This document shows positions 1 through 7,998 of a stretch of 64,000 bases of DNA, one piece after another (the stretch's first letter is position 1; every line of letters starts with the position of its first letter). The notes under the pieces were generated by a model that had not been told where the DNA came from, ran no database searches, and worked only from the letters and a program-made list of their open reading frames with translations. This stretch comes from Rhodoferax sp. OV413 (GTDB lineage: Bacteria; Pseudomonadota; Gammaproteobacteria; Burkholderiales; Burkholderiaceae_C), in NCBI GenBank assembly GCA_945861785.1, contig CAMAWD010000027.1:1-64000 (forward strand), read 5' to 3'. Made by a program: the position numbers and the translations under genes.

Positions 1-83
1 TGGATGTACTCTATGGTGCTGCGGCCGTAACCCCAACTCTCCTGCCCCTGCGGGTGTTGTACAAAACGAACGGGGTGATCCAT
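1..83 (-). CDS. Glutamate-synthase-like FMN subunit, N-terminal part only (MgsC/GlxD type)
   Basis: Only the first 27 codons lie in the window; the gene runs off the left edge. The peptide begins MDHPVRFVQHPQGQESWGYG, which resembles the start of FMN-binding glutamate-synthase-like proteins (MgsC/GlxD). Its ATG shares one base with the stop of the upstream GXGXG subunit (TGATG), so the two are probably translationally coupled. In the family this subunit carries the FMN/FeS synthase domain that joins 2-oxoglutarate to the amine released by its partner subunits. The assignment rests on the short N-terminus and on gene order. Confidence 0.7.
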   Translation of the reverse strand, partial: MDHPVRFVQHPQGQESWGYGRSTIEYI

Positions 84-769
84 CAATACTCCTGGTTGGC
101 GTCTGCGTTCCAGTGGTACAGGCTGCGCATCGACGCCACCCGACGGAACGCCTGGGGGTCATGGAACAACCCGGCTTGCTTGAGCAGATCGGCAACGGCC
201 GCATAGTCCGACGCAGACATTGGCTCTTCGTGAGCGTCTGCGCCGAGCGACTTGATATGGCCGCGCACATAGATGACAGCCTCGTACAGTGAGTCGCCCA
301 GCGCGTCACCGGCATCGCCGCACACGACCAGCCGCCCTTCCTGCGCCATGAAAGCCGAGAAGTCGCCTACGTTTCCAGCGACAACGATATCAATGCCCTT
401 CATCGATATGCCGCAGCGCAAAGACGCGTCGCCATCGATCACCAGCAAGCCACCCTGCCCCGAGGCGCCAGCCGCCACAGAGGCAAAACCCTTCACGTGG
501 ACGCGCCCGGACATCATGTTCTCAGCCACCGCCGGGCCGGCGTTTCCGTGCACCGTCACACGCGCCAGTTGGTTCATGCCGGCGGCGTAATAACCCGCAT
601 GGCCATGGATGTCGATGTCCACCGGTGCGTTCACGCCCACCGCAATGCTGTGTGCACCGTCCGGGTTGTGCACCGCCACAGACAGCGGCCCCGCTGGCAA
701 CGCACCATGCAGGTACTGATTCAGCGTGCGCAGGGGTTGCTGCGCGAGATCGAAATTCACGCTCGCCAT
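83..769 (-). CDS. GltB C-terminal-like GXGXG subunit (MgsB/GlxC type)
   Basis: 228 aa. The protein is a beta-helix-like series of short Gly-rich repeats (for example VTVHGNAGPAVAENM, GGLLVIDGDASLRCG and IVVAGNVGDF), typical of the GXGXG domain at the C-terminus of GltB. Here it is a separate subunit, as in N-methylglutamate synthase (MgsB) or GlxC. It overlaps the amidotransferase gene by 13 bp and touches mgsC, so the genes form one unit. It is structural rather than catalytic and links the glutaminase and synthase subunits. The exact substrate (ammonia or methylamine) cannot be told from sequence. Confidence 0.85.
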   Translation of the reverse strand: MASVNFDLAQQPLRTLNQYLHGALPAGPLSVAVHNPDGAHSIAVGVNAPVDIDIHGHAGYYAAGMNQLARVTVHGNAGPAVAENMMSGRVHVKGFASVAAGASGQGGLLVIDGDASLRCGISMKGIDIVVAGNVGDFSAFMAQEGRLVVCGDAGDALGDSLYEAVIYVRGHIKSLGADAHEEPMSASDYAAVADLLKQAGLFHDPQAFRRVASMRSLYHWNADANQEY

Positions 770-1653
770 ATATAGATTTGCTCCGGCTTGGGCTCGAAAA
801 TGTTGGCGTTCTTGACGCCCGGCAGCTTGGCAAGGGAGCGGAACTCGGACGAGATCGCAACATAGTCGTCGGTCTCGGCGACGATGGCTGGCTTGCAGGA
901 AAAAGCGTCGCGCACCAAGGCCAGTTCGTCTTTCGTACCCATCAAGAACGTGTAGAAGCCATCGAGCTCATCGAAGCCTTTTTCGAGCGCCGTCTCCAGG
1001 CCATCGCCTTCGCGCATGCGCCATTCCAGAAACCGGCAGGCTGCCTCAGTGTCGTTGTCGGTCTCGAATTTGATACCCAGCGGTTCGAGCTTGCGTCGCA
1101 CGCTGTTCGGATTGGACAGCGACCCGTTGTGCACCAGGCAAAAATCCTCGCCCGCGGTGAATGGATGGGCACGCGCAGGAGTTACGGCGGTCTCGGTTGC
1201 CATGCGTGTATGGCCCACCAGATGCGAGCCGGTGAGTGCCGGGAAGTGGTAACGCGCGGCAACTTCTGCCGGAGAACCGGTGTCTTTGTAAAGGTCGATC
1301 GACTGCCCCACCGACAGCAGGTGGTAACCCGGGTAATTGGCCAGCAGCCATGCGCGCACGGTGTCGGGGGCAGCCGCTGTCTCCAGCACCGCGTGGTTGG
1401 CGCGTGCCTGCACAGTGGATGCAGCACCCAGATCGCGCGCGGCTGCAGCCTCAAACTGGGCCCACGGCGCACTCGCGGTACCGCTGTAGACGCTGAACTT
1501 GCGCCGCCCGTCCGCTACAGCCGACGTGAATACCGCCATGCCAGCCGATTCTGGGCCGCGTTCGGTCATACCAATCAGGATGGGCATCATCAACATGCCC
1601 AATTGCTCGCGCAGCTCTGGCTTCTTGACGAGTAGTCCGACTATTCCACACAT
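757..1653 (-). CDS. Class II glutamine amidotransferase subunit (MgsA/GlxB type)
   Basis: 298 aa. I start it at MCGIVGLLVKK so that the nucleophilic Cys is residue 2, as class II (Ntn) amidotransferases require; the open frame upstream of this ATG is non-homologous. Further class II signatures are VGHTRMATE and a CLVHNGSLSN segment. In glutamate synthase this domain hydrolyses the amide of glutamine; in N-methylglutamate synthase it is thought to act on gamma-glutamylmethylamide. It follows the glutamine-synthetase-like gene by 14 bp and overlaps the GXGXG subunit, so this is a four-gene operon. Confidence 0.88.
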   Translation of the reverse strand: MCGIVGLLVKKPELREQLGMLMMPILIGMTERGPESAGMAVFTSAVADGRRKFSVYSGTASAPWAQFEAAAARDLGAASTVQARANHAVLETAAAPDTVRAWLLANYPGYHLLSVGQSIDLYKDTGSPAEVAARYHFPALTGSHLVGHTRMATETAVTPARAHPFTAGEDFCLVHNGSLSNPNSVRRKLEPLGIKFETDNDTEAACRFLEWRMREGDGLETALEKGFDELDGFYTFLMGTKDELALVRDAFSCKPAIVAETDDYVAISSEFRSLAKLPGVKNANIFEPKPEQIYIWRA

Positions 1654-1667
1654 ACTGTTTCGTCCAT

Positions 1668-3002
1668 TCAGAAAAACTCGAGGTAGCGGTTGGTCTCCCA
1701 CGCCGAGACATGGCGCGAGTATTCGACCCACTCCATGCGTTTGAGGCGGATGAATTCGTTCGACAGGTTCTCGCCCACCGCGTCGCGCAACACTGCGTCG
1801 GCGGCAAATGCATCGATGGCTTCGTTCAGGTTCTGCGGCAGGATGGGTATGCCCTGGGCGGCCACCTGCTCGGGTGACAGCTCGTACAGATTGGTGTTGT
1901 TGGCCGGCCCCGGATCCAGTTTTCTCTTGATGCCGTCCAGGCCGGCGGCGATGATGCCGGCAGTTGCCAAGTATGGATTGCAGGAGCCATCAGGCAGACG
2001 CAGCTCCAAGCGACCGTACGGGATCCTGACCATGGCTGTGCGGTTGTTGTCGCCGTAGGTCACATAAGCCGGTGCCCAGGTTGCACCCGACAGCGAACGC
2101 CCGACCACCAGCCGCTTGTAGGAGTTCACTGAGGGTGCCGCCAGCGCCGCCAGGCCGCGGGCATGCGCCAGGATGCCGGCGAGAAAGTGGTACCCGGTCT
2201 TGGACAGGCCCATGCCCTGCTTGTCCTTGTCGTCGTGAAACAGGTTCTTCGTCTTGGCGTCACCCACCGAGATATGAAAATGCGAACCCGTGCCGGCCCG
2301 GTTTGAAAATGGCTTGGGCATAAAGGTGCAGACCATGCCCATGGAGTGCGCGATCTCGGACGCCGCCATCTTGAACAGGGTGTAGTTGTCAGCCGACGTC
2401 ATGCAATCGCGGTAGGCAAAGTTCACCTCGAACTGGCCATTCGCATCTTCATGGTCGATCTGGTAGACATCCAGTCCCGCCACCTGCAGGGCGCTGACAA
2501 GTTTGCCAAGATAGTCACTGCGCCGTGCCAGGCCCTTGTAGTCGTAACAGGGCTTGTCCAGCGTATCGGTGCTGTCGAACGGTGCCAGAGAACCATCCGC
2601 CCGGCGATCGAGCAACATGAATTCTGGCTCGATGCCTGTGAACATGGTCAAACCCATGGCACCGAGTTTCTTCACCTGCGCGCGCAAGGCCACCCGGGGA
2701 CAGTACTCATACGGCTTACCCAGCACATGGCCGTCACACGCAATGCGGGCGTAGCCGGGCATCCAAGGCACCAACGTCAGCGTGGACAGGTCGCCCACGG
2801 CGGTGTACTCTGGCCCGTGCGGCCCCATTCCCAAACCCCAAATGGCGAAGCCGGCAAAACCGGCACCCGTGGTCAACAAGGCCTCGAAATGCCCGACCGG
2901 CACGCACTTCGCCTTGGCCGAGCCATGGATATCCACGAATTGCGCCAGCACAAACTGGATGTTGTTCTTCTTGAGAAATTTTCGCGCGTCTGCAACGTTC
3001 AT
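1668..3002 (-). CDS. Type III glutamine synthetase / gamma-glutamylmethylamide synthetase-like
   Basis: 444 aa starting at [12 protein letters not shown]; the 46 codons upstream are open but non-homologous. Glutamine-synthetase motifs are present: [10 protein letters not shown] (metal ligands), the glutamate/ATP-site stretch [24 protein letters not shown] and the late [11 protein letters not shown] segment. The length fits the GlnT/GmaS group. It ligates glutamate with ammonia or methylamine using ATP. Direct linkage to mgsABC-type subunits favours GmaS of the indirect N-methylglutamate route, or the rhizobial glnT-glxBCD arrangement. Sequence alone does not decide between ammonia and methylamine. 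Confidence 0.85.
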   Translation of the reverse strand: MNVADARKFLKKNNIQFVLAQFVDIHGSAKAKCVPVGHFEALLTTGAGFAGFAIWGLGMGPHGPEYTAVGDLSTLTLVPWMPGYARIACDGHVLGKPYEYCPRVALRAQVKKLGAMGLTMFTGIEPEFMLLDRRADGSLAPFDSTDTLDKPCYDYKGLARRSDYLGKLVSALQVAGLDVYQIDHEDANGQFEVNFAYRDCMTSADNYTLFKMAASEIAHSMGMVCTFMPKPFSNRAGTGSHFHISVGDAKTKNLFHDDKDKQGMGLSKTGYHFLAGILAHARGLAALAAPSVNSYKRLVVGRSLSGATWAPAYVTYGDNNRTAMVRIPYGRLELRLPDGSCNPYLATAGIIAAGLDGIKRKLDPGPANNTNLYELSPEQVAAQGIPILPQNLNEAIDAFAADAVLRDAVGENLSNEFIRLKRMEWVEYSRHVSAWETNRYLEFF

Positions 3003-3158
3003 GAATGCCTCATGCAAGGTGGGATGGAAGCGTCCGCCAGACAGGCCAGATGTTTCATGCGGGGAATTGTTGTTACCTGTGCGACATGATGCACCAAGTC
3101 GGCGTCCGGCGCAACCTGTTTCGCACCAGAACCCGACCACGCGCCTCGTGCCCAGGAC

Positions 3159-3398
3159 GTGTCGCAGGCGTCAGCCAGCGATACCGTCGCCTTCTTTGGG
3201 CAAAGTGGCCGCGCCTGCCGGTTTGTCAACTACCTCGGCCTGCCTTCGCTGTCGCTGCCGTGCGGATTTGTCGATGGCTTGCCGGTGGGGCTGCAACTGG
3301 TGGGCCGACCGAACATGGAAGCAGCGCTGTTTGCGCTGGGGCGCGCCTTCCAGCAGATGACCGACTTCCACCTGGGCCGACCGGCGCCATGGGACTGA
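3159..3398 (+). pseudogene. C-terminal remnant of an amidase-signature protein
   Basis: About 60 residues match the conserved end of amidases: [27 protein letters not shown], and a terminal [17 protein letters not shown] block ending in a stop. The catalytic Lys-Ser-Ser region is absent. Upstream, between 3003 and 3190, no frame continues the homology, so this is the stump of a deleted gene. It lies head to head with the gmaS-like gene. It differs from the intact amidase near 20-21 kb. Confidence 0.75.
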
Positions 3399-3431
3399 AA
3401 CGAAGCGTCGGCCACAGCCTGCCCCCGACGA

Positions 3432-4376
3432 TCACAGATCGAGCACCAGCCGTGCAGATTTGGAGCGTGATACACACACCATGACATGTTCGCGCTGCTC
3501 TGCGTCCGACAGCACAAAGTCGTGGTGATCCGGCTCACCGGAAAGATAACGCGTCGTGCAGGCGCCGCACACCCCGGCCTCGCAGGAGCTGTCAATTGGC
3601 ACGCCCTCGCTCAACAACACGGAAAGGATGGAGCGGTCCGGCGGTACCGGATAGACAGCACCGGTCGAGGCAATTTCGACCTCGAAGACGGCGCCAGCGC
3701 CGACCAATACCGATGCGACGGGCGCCGCGAAGTGTTCGAAGTGGATTTGCCCGGTGGGCCAATGGGCGCTCGCCGCCTTCACGGCGGCCATCAGGCCGGC
3801 CGGCCCACAACAATAAACGTGGGTGCCAGGAGTTACTGTGGTCAGCAGCGCCGCCACGTGGAGGCCCCTGCCAGGTACACCGTCATCATGGTGAAGCCGC
3901 ACACGCGAGGCAACTCCGTCCGATCCCAGAAGCGCAAGAAATGCGGTCTGGGCCGCTTCGCGGGTGCAGTAGTGCAATTCAAAGTCAGCCCGAAGAACCT
4001 GCAAGCTGTGAACCATGGCCAGCAAGGGCGTGATGCCAATGCCGCCGGCGATCAACAGGTGGCGCGACGCAGACGCTTCCAGTGGAAAATTATTGCGAGG
4101 CATCGATACCTGCAACAGCTCTCCGACGGCCACGCGATCATGCATCTGTCTGGAGCCGCCACGCCCGTTCGTCTCGCGCAGAACGCCCAGCAGGTAGCGG
4201 TGGCGCTCGATGGGCGCACTGCACAGGGAGTACTGGCGCAACTGGCCATCGGGCAGGGTGACATCGACATGGCTGCCGGCAGTGAAAATTGGCAGGTCAA
4301 GACCCTCTGGGTCCACCAGCTCAAAGGTCTTGATGGACGGGGTTTCGTCGGTGATCGCGTTGACACGTAACAGCAT
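3432..4376 (-). CDS. PDR/VanB-family oxidoreductase (Rieske oxygenase reductase)
   Basis: 314 aa from ATG 4376; a TTG at 4415 would add 13 residues, but the shorter form matches the family N-terminus. Order: FMN-binding barrel with RQYSLCSAP, NAD-binding domain with GGIGITPLLAM and a YCCGPAGLM motif, then a C-terminal plant-type 2Fe-2S ferredoxin with CEAGVCGAC and a distal MVCVSR cysteine. Such proteins pass electrons from NAD(P)H to a Rieske oxygenase. No oxygenase is adjacent; the nearest are at 15.2-19.1 kb, and neither has its own reductase, so this may be their partner. Confidence 0.88.
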   Translation of the reverse strand: MLLRVNAITDETPSIKTFELVDPEGLDLPIFTAGSHVDVTLPDGQLRQYSLCSAPIERHRYLLGVLRETNGRGGSRQMHDRVAVGELLQVSMPRNNFPLEASASRHLLIAGGIGITPLLAMVHSLQVLRADFELHYCTREAAQTAFLALLGSDGVASRVRLHHDDGVPGRGLHVAALLTTVTPGTHVYCCGPAGLMAAVKAASAHWPTGQIHFEHFAAPVASVLVGAGAVFEVEIASTGAVYPVPPDRSILSVLLSEGVPIDSSCEAGVCGACTTRYLSGEPDHHDFVLSDAEQREHVMVCVSRSKSARLVLDL

Positions 4377-4796
4377 GGCGCTCAATAGTCCGGTAAAGTT
4401 TGCAGTGCTTGTCAACTGCCTGCAGGAAGCTGCCGCTCCCCAGGCTGGCGCGGTAGCCGATCGACCCTGCTTTGGCGTATGGCACTGCCGCCCGGGTTGT
4501 TGGCGGCAAAGAACTCGGTGTCGACCGGGCCCGCAGACACCAACTCAAACGCATCGCCATCGGTCAGGTTGCATCCTCCAGACTTGATGGGGCGCCGACG
4601 ACACCCGCCGCACCACGCAGCGAGCCAGAAACAGCCAACATGGCTTGGCACACACCACCGATCAAAAAAAAGTGCATAATAGTAACATATTGTTCGCCAC
4701 GTGATAATCATGCAGCGCTGCGAATATGCCTCCTGCTTGCACAGTTTCGTGGTAAATCCAAGTGCAGTGCAACCCGATTACCCGAGTCCCCAGGCC
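4377..4796. other. Intergenic region between divergent reductase and aldehyde dehydrogenase genes
   Basis: 420 bp. The minus frame near 4450-4580 encodes GPVDTEFFAANNPGG, weakly like the end of a short-chain dehydrogenase, but too little for a call. Near 4672-4691 is an AT-rich stretch with CATAAT and a small inverted repeat AACA-TAT-TGTT, a possible promoter/operator for the aldehyde dehydrogenase operon. Nothing else was recognised. Confidence 0.35.
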
Positions 4797-6362
4797 ATGC
4801 CGCAATCGCCCTACACCGACACGCCAGATCCGAGTGGAACCCGTTTGCCAGCCCACCTGCCGGGCAGTGCCACCCCCCTGCTACGCACTTACCGCCAGCT
4901 GATTGGTGGTGTCTGGTGTGACGCTGCCGGTGGCGAGTGGCTGGAGTCGCTCAACCCCGCCAACGGCGAGGTCTGGGCGATGATTCCAAGGGGACGCGCG
5001 GCAGACGCCGGGCGCGCCGTGGCCGCCGCGCGCGCGGCCTTCGAGTCGGCGGCTTGGCGCGGCATGACGGCCAGCGAACGCGGCGAGTTGTTGCGCCGTG
5101 TTGCGACCTACCTGGAGAGCCACATCGAGGAACTGGCGGTGATCGAGGCGCGCGACAACGGCAAGCGGCTGGTCGATGTGTTGCCCCAGCTGCGCACCCT
5201 GCCCAAATACTTCCACTACTACGCCGGCCTGGCCGACAAGATCGAAGGCGCCGTCATACCGAACGACGTGCCCGGCGTCTTCAACTACACGCGCCATGAA
5301 CCGTTGGGTGTGGTGGTGGCGATCACGCCATGGAACTCGCCCTTGATGTTGGCGGTCTGGAAGCTCGCGCCGGCGCTGGCCGCTGGCAACACGGTGGTGC
5401 TCAAGCCGTCCGAGCATGCCTCGGCATCCACACTGGAGTTCGCCGCGCAGCTGGAAGCAGCGGGCTTGCCTCCCGGCGTCGTCAATGTCGTCACCGGGCT
5501 GGGTGGCGAAGTCGGCGCGCCTCTGGTGGAGCACCCCCAGGTAGCCAAGATCACGTTCACCGGCTCGGACGCCAGCGGCAAGCGCATCGCTGCCACCGCA
5601 GCGGCTGACCTCAAGCGCGTCACACTCGAGCTCGGCGGCAAATCACCGCAGCTGGTGTTCGAAGACGCCGATTTCGACAATGCGGTGCACGGCGTGTTGT
5701 CGGGCATCTTCCTGGCCCTGGGCCAATCCTGCATCGCCGGCTCGCGCCTGCTGGTGCATGACAGCATCCACGACCGCTTCGTGCAGCGCCTGGTGGCTGG
5801 CATGCAAGGCGTGCGTATTGGAGACCCGTTTCACGCCGCGACGCAGCTCGGACCAGTGGCGAACCAGCCGCAGCACCAAAAGGTGTTGGCCTTCATCGAG
5901 CAGGCCCGTACCGAGGGCGCGACCTGCGTGCTTGGAGGGAGCTCCGTGCGCCCGGCAGGCTGCGGTGCCGGCTGGTATGTGGAGCCGACCATTTTCACCA
6001 ACGTGCGCCCCGACATGCAGCTGTACCGTGAAGAGGTGTTTGGCCCGGTACTGGCGGTGTGCCGGTTCCACACCGAAGACGAAGCGGTGCAGATGGCCAA
6101 CGACAGCGCCTTTGGCCTGGCAGCCGGCATCTGGACGACCGACATGGCGCGCAGTATCCGACTGTCGGAGCGTATTGCCGCCGGCACCATCTACGTCAAC
6201 ACCTACCGCAGTGTCAGCACACTGTCTCCGGTGGGCGGCTACAAGCACAGCGGTTACGGGCGCGAGAACGGCATCGACGCGATCCGCGAGTTCCTGCAGG
6301 TCAAGAGTGTCTGGCTGGGCCTGGTACCGGTGCCCAACCCGTTTCCCCAAGTGAAAGGCTGA
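4797..6362 (+). CDS. NAD(P)-dependent aldehyde dehydrogenase
   Basis: 521 aa if started at the ATG at 4797 (MPQSPYTD); upstream ATGs at 4701 and 4710 would add up to 32 non-homologous residues. Family motifs: PWNSPLML (cofactor pocket), KPSEHAS (NAD-binding Lys), FTGSDASGKRIA, LELGGKSPQ with the general-base Glu, GQSCIAGSRL with the catalytic Cys, and EEVFGPVLAV. It oxidises an aldehyde to the acid. It lies 4 bp before the split ThDP-enzyme genes, so it probably oxidises the aldehyde their decarboxylation yields. The natural aldehyde is not identifiable from sequence. Confidence 0.92.
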   Translation: MPQSPYTDTPDPSGTRLPAHLPGSATPLLRTYRQLIGGVWCDAAGGEWLESLNPANGEVWAMIPRGRAADAGRAVAAARAAFESAAWRGMTASERGELLRRVATYLESHIEELAVIEARDNGKRLVDVLPQLRTLPKYFHYYAGLADKIEGAVIPNDVPGVFNYTRHEPLGVVVAITPWNSPLMLAVWKLAPALAAGNTVVLKPSEHASASTLEFAAQLEAAGLPPGVVNVVTGLGGEVGAPLVEHPQVAKITFTGSDASGKRIAATAAADLKRVTLELGGKSPQLVFEDADFDNAVHGVLSGIFLALGQSCIAGSRLLVHDSIHDRFVQRLVAGMQGVRIGDPFHAATQLGPVANQPQHQKVLAFIEQARTEGATCVLGGSSVRPAGCGAGWYVEPTIFTNVRPDMQLYREEVFGPVLAVCRFHTEDEAVQMANDSAFGLAAGIWTTDMARSIRLSERIAAGTIYVNTYRSVSTLSPVGGYKHSGYGRENGIDAIREFLQVKSVWLGLVPVPNPFPQVKG

Positions 6363-6366
6363 AGCC

Positions 6367-6885
6367 ATGTCCACTGTTACAGGGCAGACCGTACGCGGCG
6401 CCGACATCATTGCGGCAATCAAGCGCAGCGGCATCTCGACCATCGTCGCCCTGCCCGACATCGTGACGAGCGACCACCTGCTGTGGCCGATCTCGCGCGA
6501 CCCGCAGCTGCGCCTGATCCGCATCTGCAAGGAGGACGAAGGCGTCTCGATCTGCTCTGGCCTGGGCTACGCCGGTGTGCCGGCCATGCTGTTGATGCAA
6601 CAGACCGGTTTGCTGGACTCGATCAACTGCATCCGCGGTGTCGCGATGGAATACGAGTTCGGCCTGTGCGCCATCGTCGGCCTGCAGGGCATGGAGCCAG
6701 ACCGCCTGCCGCCGCAGTCGGACAAATATGGCGTGCGCATCGTCGAGCCGGTGCTCGACGCCATGGGCATATCCCACGCCCGGCTGACGCTGCGTGGCGA
6801 CGAGGAGCGCATCCCCGACGCCTTCCGCAATGCCCGCAGCAGCAAGCGCCCGTTCATTTTTCTTGTCACCCGCAGCCCGGAGTAA
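6367..6885 (+). CDS. ThDP-dependent decarboxylase, alpha (Pyr-domain) subunit, ComD-like
   Basis: 172 aa. It resembles the N-terminal ThDP domain found as a separate subunit in sulfopyruvate decarboxylase (ComD) and as one half of phosphonopyruvate decarboxylase. CKEDEGVSICSGLGYAG holds the Glu that activates the cofactor, and PAMLLMQQTGLLDSIN is family-typical. The partner subunit starts 6 bp downstream. Related genes are usually annotated only as thiamine pyrophosphate-binding proteins, so the substrate (sulfopyruvate, phosphonopyruvate or another 2-oxoacid) is open. Confidence 0.82.
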   Translation: MSTVTGQTVRGADIIAAIKRSGISTIVALPDIVTSDHLLWPISRDPQLRLIRICKEDEGVSICSGLGYAGVPAMLLMQQTGLLDSINCIRGVAMEYEFGLCAIVGLQGMEPDRLPPQSDKYGVRIVEPVLDAMGISHARLTLRGDEERIPDAFRNARSSKRPFIFLVTRSPE

Positions 6886-6891
6886 ACCGCC

Positions 6892-7461
6892 ATGATGCGT
6901 CGCGATGAATGCCTCAAGGTGCTGGCCCGCCACCACACCGACCAGATCGTCATTCCGGTCTACCAGGCTGCCTTCGAGTGGCGCACCATCAAGCCTGGGG
7001 CCCTGACCTACTTGGGGACCGGTGCCATGGGGCAGGCCTCGTCGCACGGCCTGGGCATGGCGCTTGGCCGCCCGGACAAGCGCGTGGTGGTCATCGACGG
7101 TGATGGCAGCCTGCTCATGAACCTGGGCAGCCTGGTCACCATTGCCGAGGCTGCACCGCGCAACCTGGTGCATTTTGTCTGCCAGAACAATACCTACGAG
7201 GCCAATGGCTTTCACCCGATACCGGGCGCCAACAAGGTCAGCTTTGCCGGCTTCGCGCGTGCGGCCGGGATCGAGAAGGTCTACGAGTTTGACGAGCTCG
7301 CCGACTTTGACCAGCGTGTCGGCGCGGTGCTCGCAGAGCCGGGGCCGGTGTTCGCAGTGCTCAAGGTTGTGGCCGGGGAGCCCTACCCGCAGGACTGGTC
7401 AGTCATCCACAGTGGCACCTTGCGCCAGCAGTTTGCCGAACAAGCCTTCGCCAAGACCTGA
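6892..7461 (+). CDS. ThDP-dependent decarboxylase, beta (PP-domain) subunit, ComE-like
   Basis: 189 aa. It contains the ThDP diphosphate/Mg-binding motif as GDGSLLMNLGSLVTI followed by NNTYEANG, and GTGAMGQASSHGLGMAL at the domain start, as in ComE and the C-terminal half of phosphonopyruvate decarboxylase. With the preceding gene it forms a complete split decarboxylase. Together with the aldehyde dehydrogenase the operon would convert a 2-oxoacid to an aldehyde plus CO2 and then to the shortened acid. No transporter or regulator belongs obviously to this operon. Confidence 0.82.
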   Translation: MMRRDECLKVLARHHTDQIVIPVYQAAFEWRTIKPGALTYLGTGAMGQASSHGLGMALGRPDKRVVVIDGDGSLLMNLGSLVTIAEAAPRNLVHFVCQNNTYEANGFHPIPGANKVSFAGFARAAGIEKVYEFDELADFDQRVGAVLAEPGPVFAVLKVVAGEPYPQDWSVIHSGTLRQQFAEQAFAKT

Positions 7462-7478
7462 CGCAAGCGCCCCAAGAC

Positions 7479-7712
7479 TCAAGAGGCCCGATAGGCGGTA
7501 CATTCCACCTCGACCACGATGTCCGGGTTGAAGAATGCACTCATGTAGACCCAGCCCAGCGCCGGGCGGATGTCCTTGAAGACCTCGGCGTGGGCGCGGC
7601 CCGAGTCGACCCAGTGGCCTGGATCGGCCACATAGATACGGGTCTTGATCACGCCGTGGAAGTCCATGCCCAAGGCATGCAATGATTCACCGATCACTGC
7701 CAGGCAAGCCCT
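7479..7712 (-). pseudogene. RidA (YjgF/UK114) family gene, N-terminally truncated
   Basis: The last ~75 residues of a RidA-type enamine/imine deaminase are intact: ESLHALGMDFHGVIKTRIYV, the FKDIRPALGWVYMSAF loop and a VEVECTAY end. The first ~40-50 residues, including the conserved V(F/Y)VSGT strand, are missing. The frame runs on to an ATG at 7745, but those residues are not RidA-like. Homology stops near 7712, just before a short tandem repeat at 7742-7765, suggesting a deletion end point. Confidence 0.75.
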
Positions 7713-7741
7713 GTTTTTGCAGAATAGTAGTTTTCTGCTGT

Positions 7742-7765
7742 TCAACTTGTCAACTTGTCAACTTG
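7742..7765. repeat. Three tandem copies of the octamer TCAACTTG
   Basis: The 8-bp unit TCAACTTG occurs three times head to tail without mismatch. It sits between two decayed genes (RidA and an ABC ATPase), which suggests slippage or a repair scar at a deletion junction rather than a functional element. Confidence 0.6.
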
Positions 7766-7819
7766 CAACCCGGTGGCGCCCGGTAAACTACGATCCTGCC
7801 TTTCACCTGTGGGACTACC

Positions 7820-7972
7820 GTGACATTCCACCCGTACACCATCCAGTTGAAATCCGTGTCAAAGCGCTTTGGCAGCTTTCAGGCCTTGTGCAACATTTCA
7901 CAACTCGCCCCCGACGGCATGATGGTGGTGACCCACCAGATGGCGTTCACAAGCGGGTGGCAGATCCCTTGA
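7820..7972 (+). pseudogene. Internally deleted ABC transporter ATP-binding protein
   Basis: A 50-codon frame from GTG 7820 begins like an amino-acid-type ABC ATPase (IQLKSVSKRFGSFQALCNIS) and then jumps to MMVVTHQMAF, which in full-length proteins is the H-loop strand about 150-170 residues later. Walker A, the signature motif and Walker B are gone, and the sequence after MAF is out of family. An internal deletion that happened to keep the frame explains this. The product cannot hydrolyse ATP. Confidence 0.8.
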
Positions 7973-7998
7973 GCAGCCATCCGGGTGCACCGAGGGTG

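Noticed and set aside
4450-4580. SDR-like fragment GPVDTEFFAANNPGG on the minus strand
   Set aside because: Too short, without the Tyr-x3-Lys or cofactor motif; could be chance.
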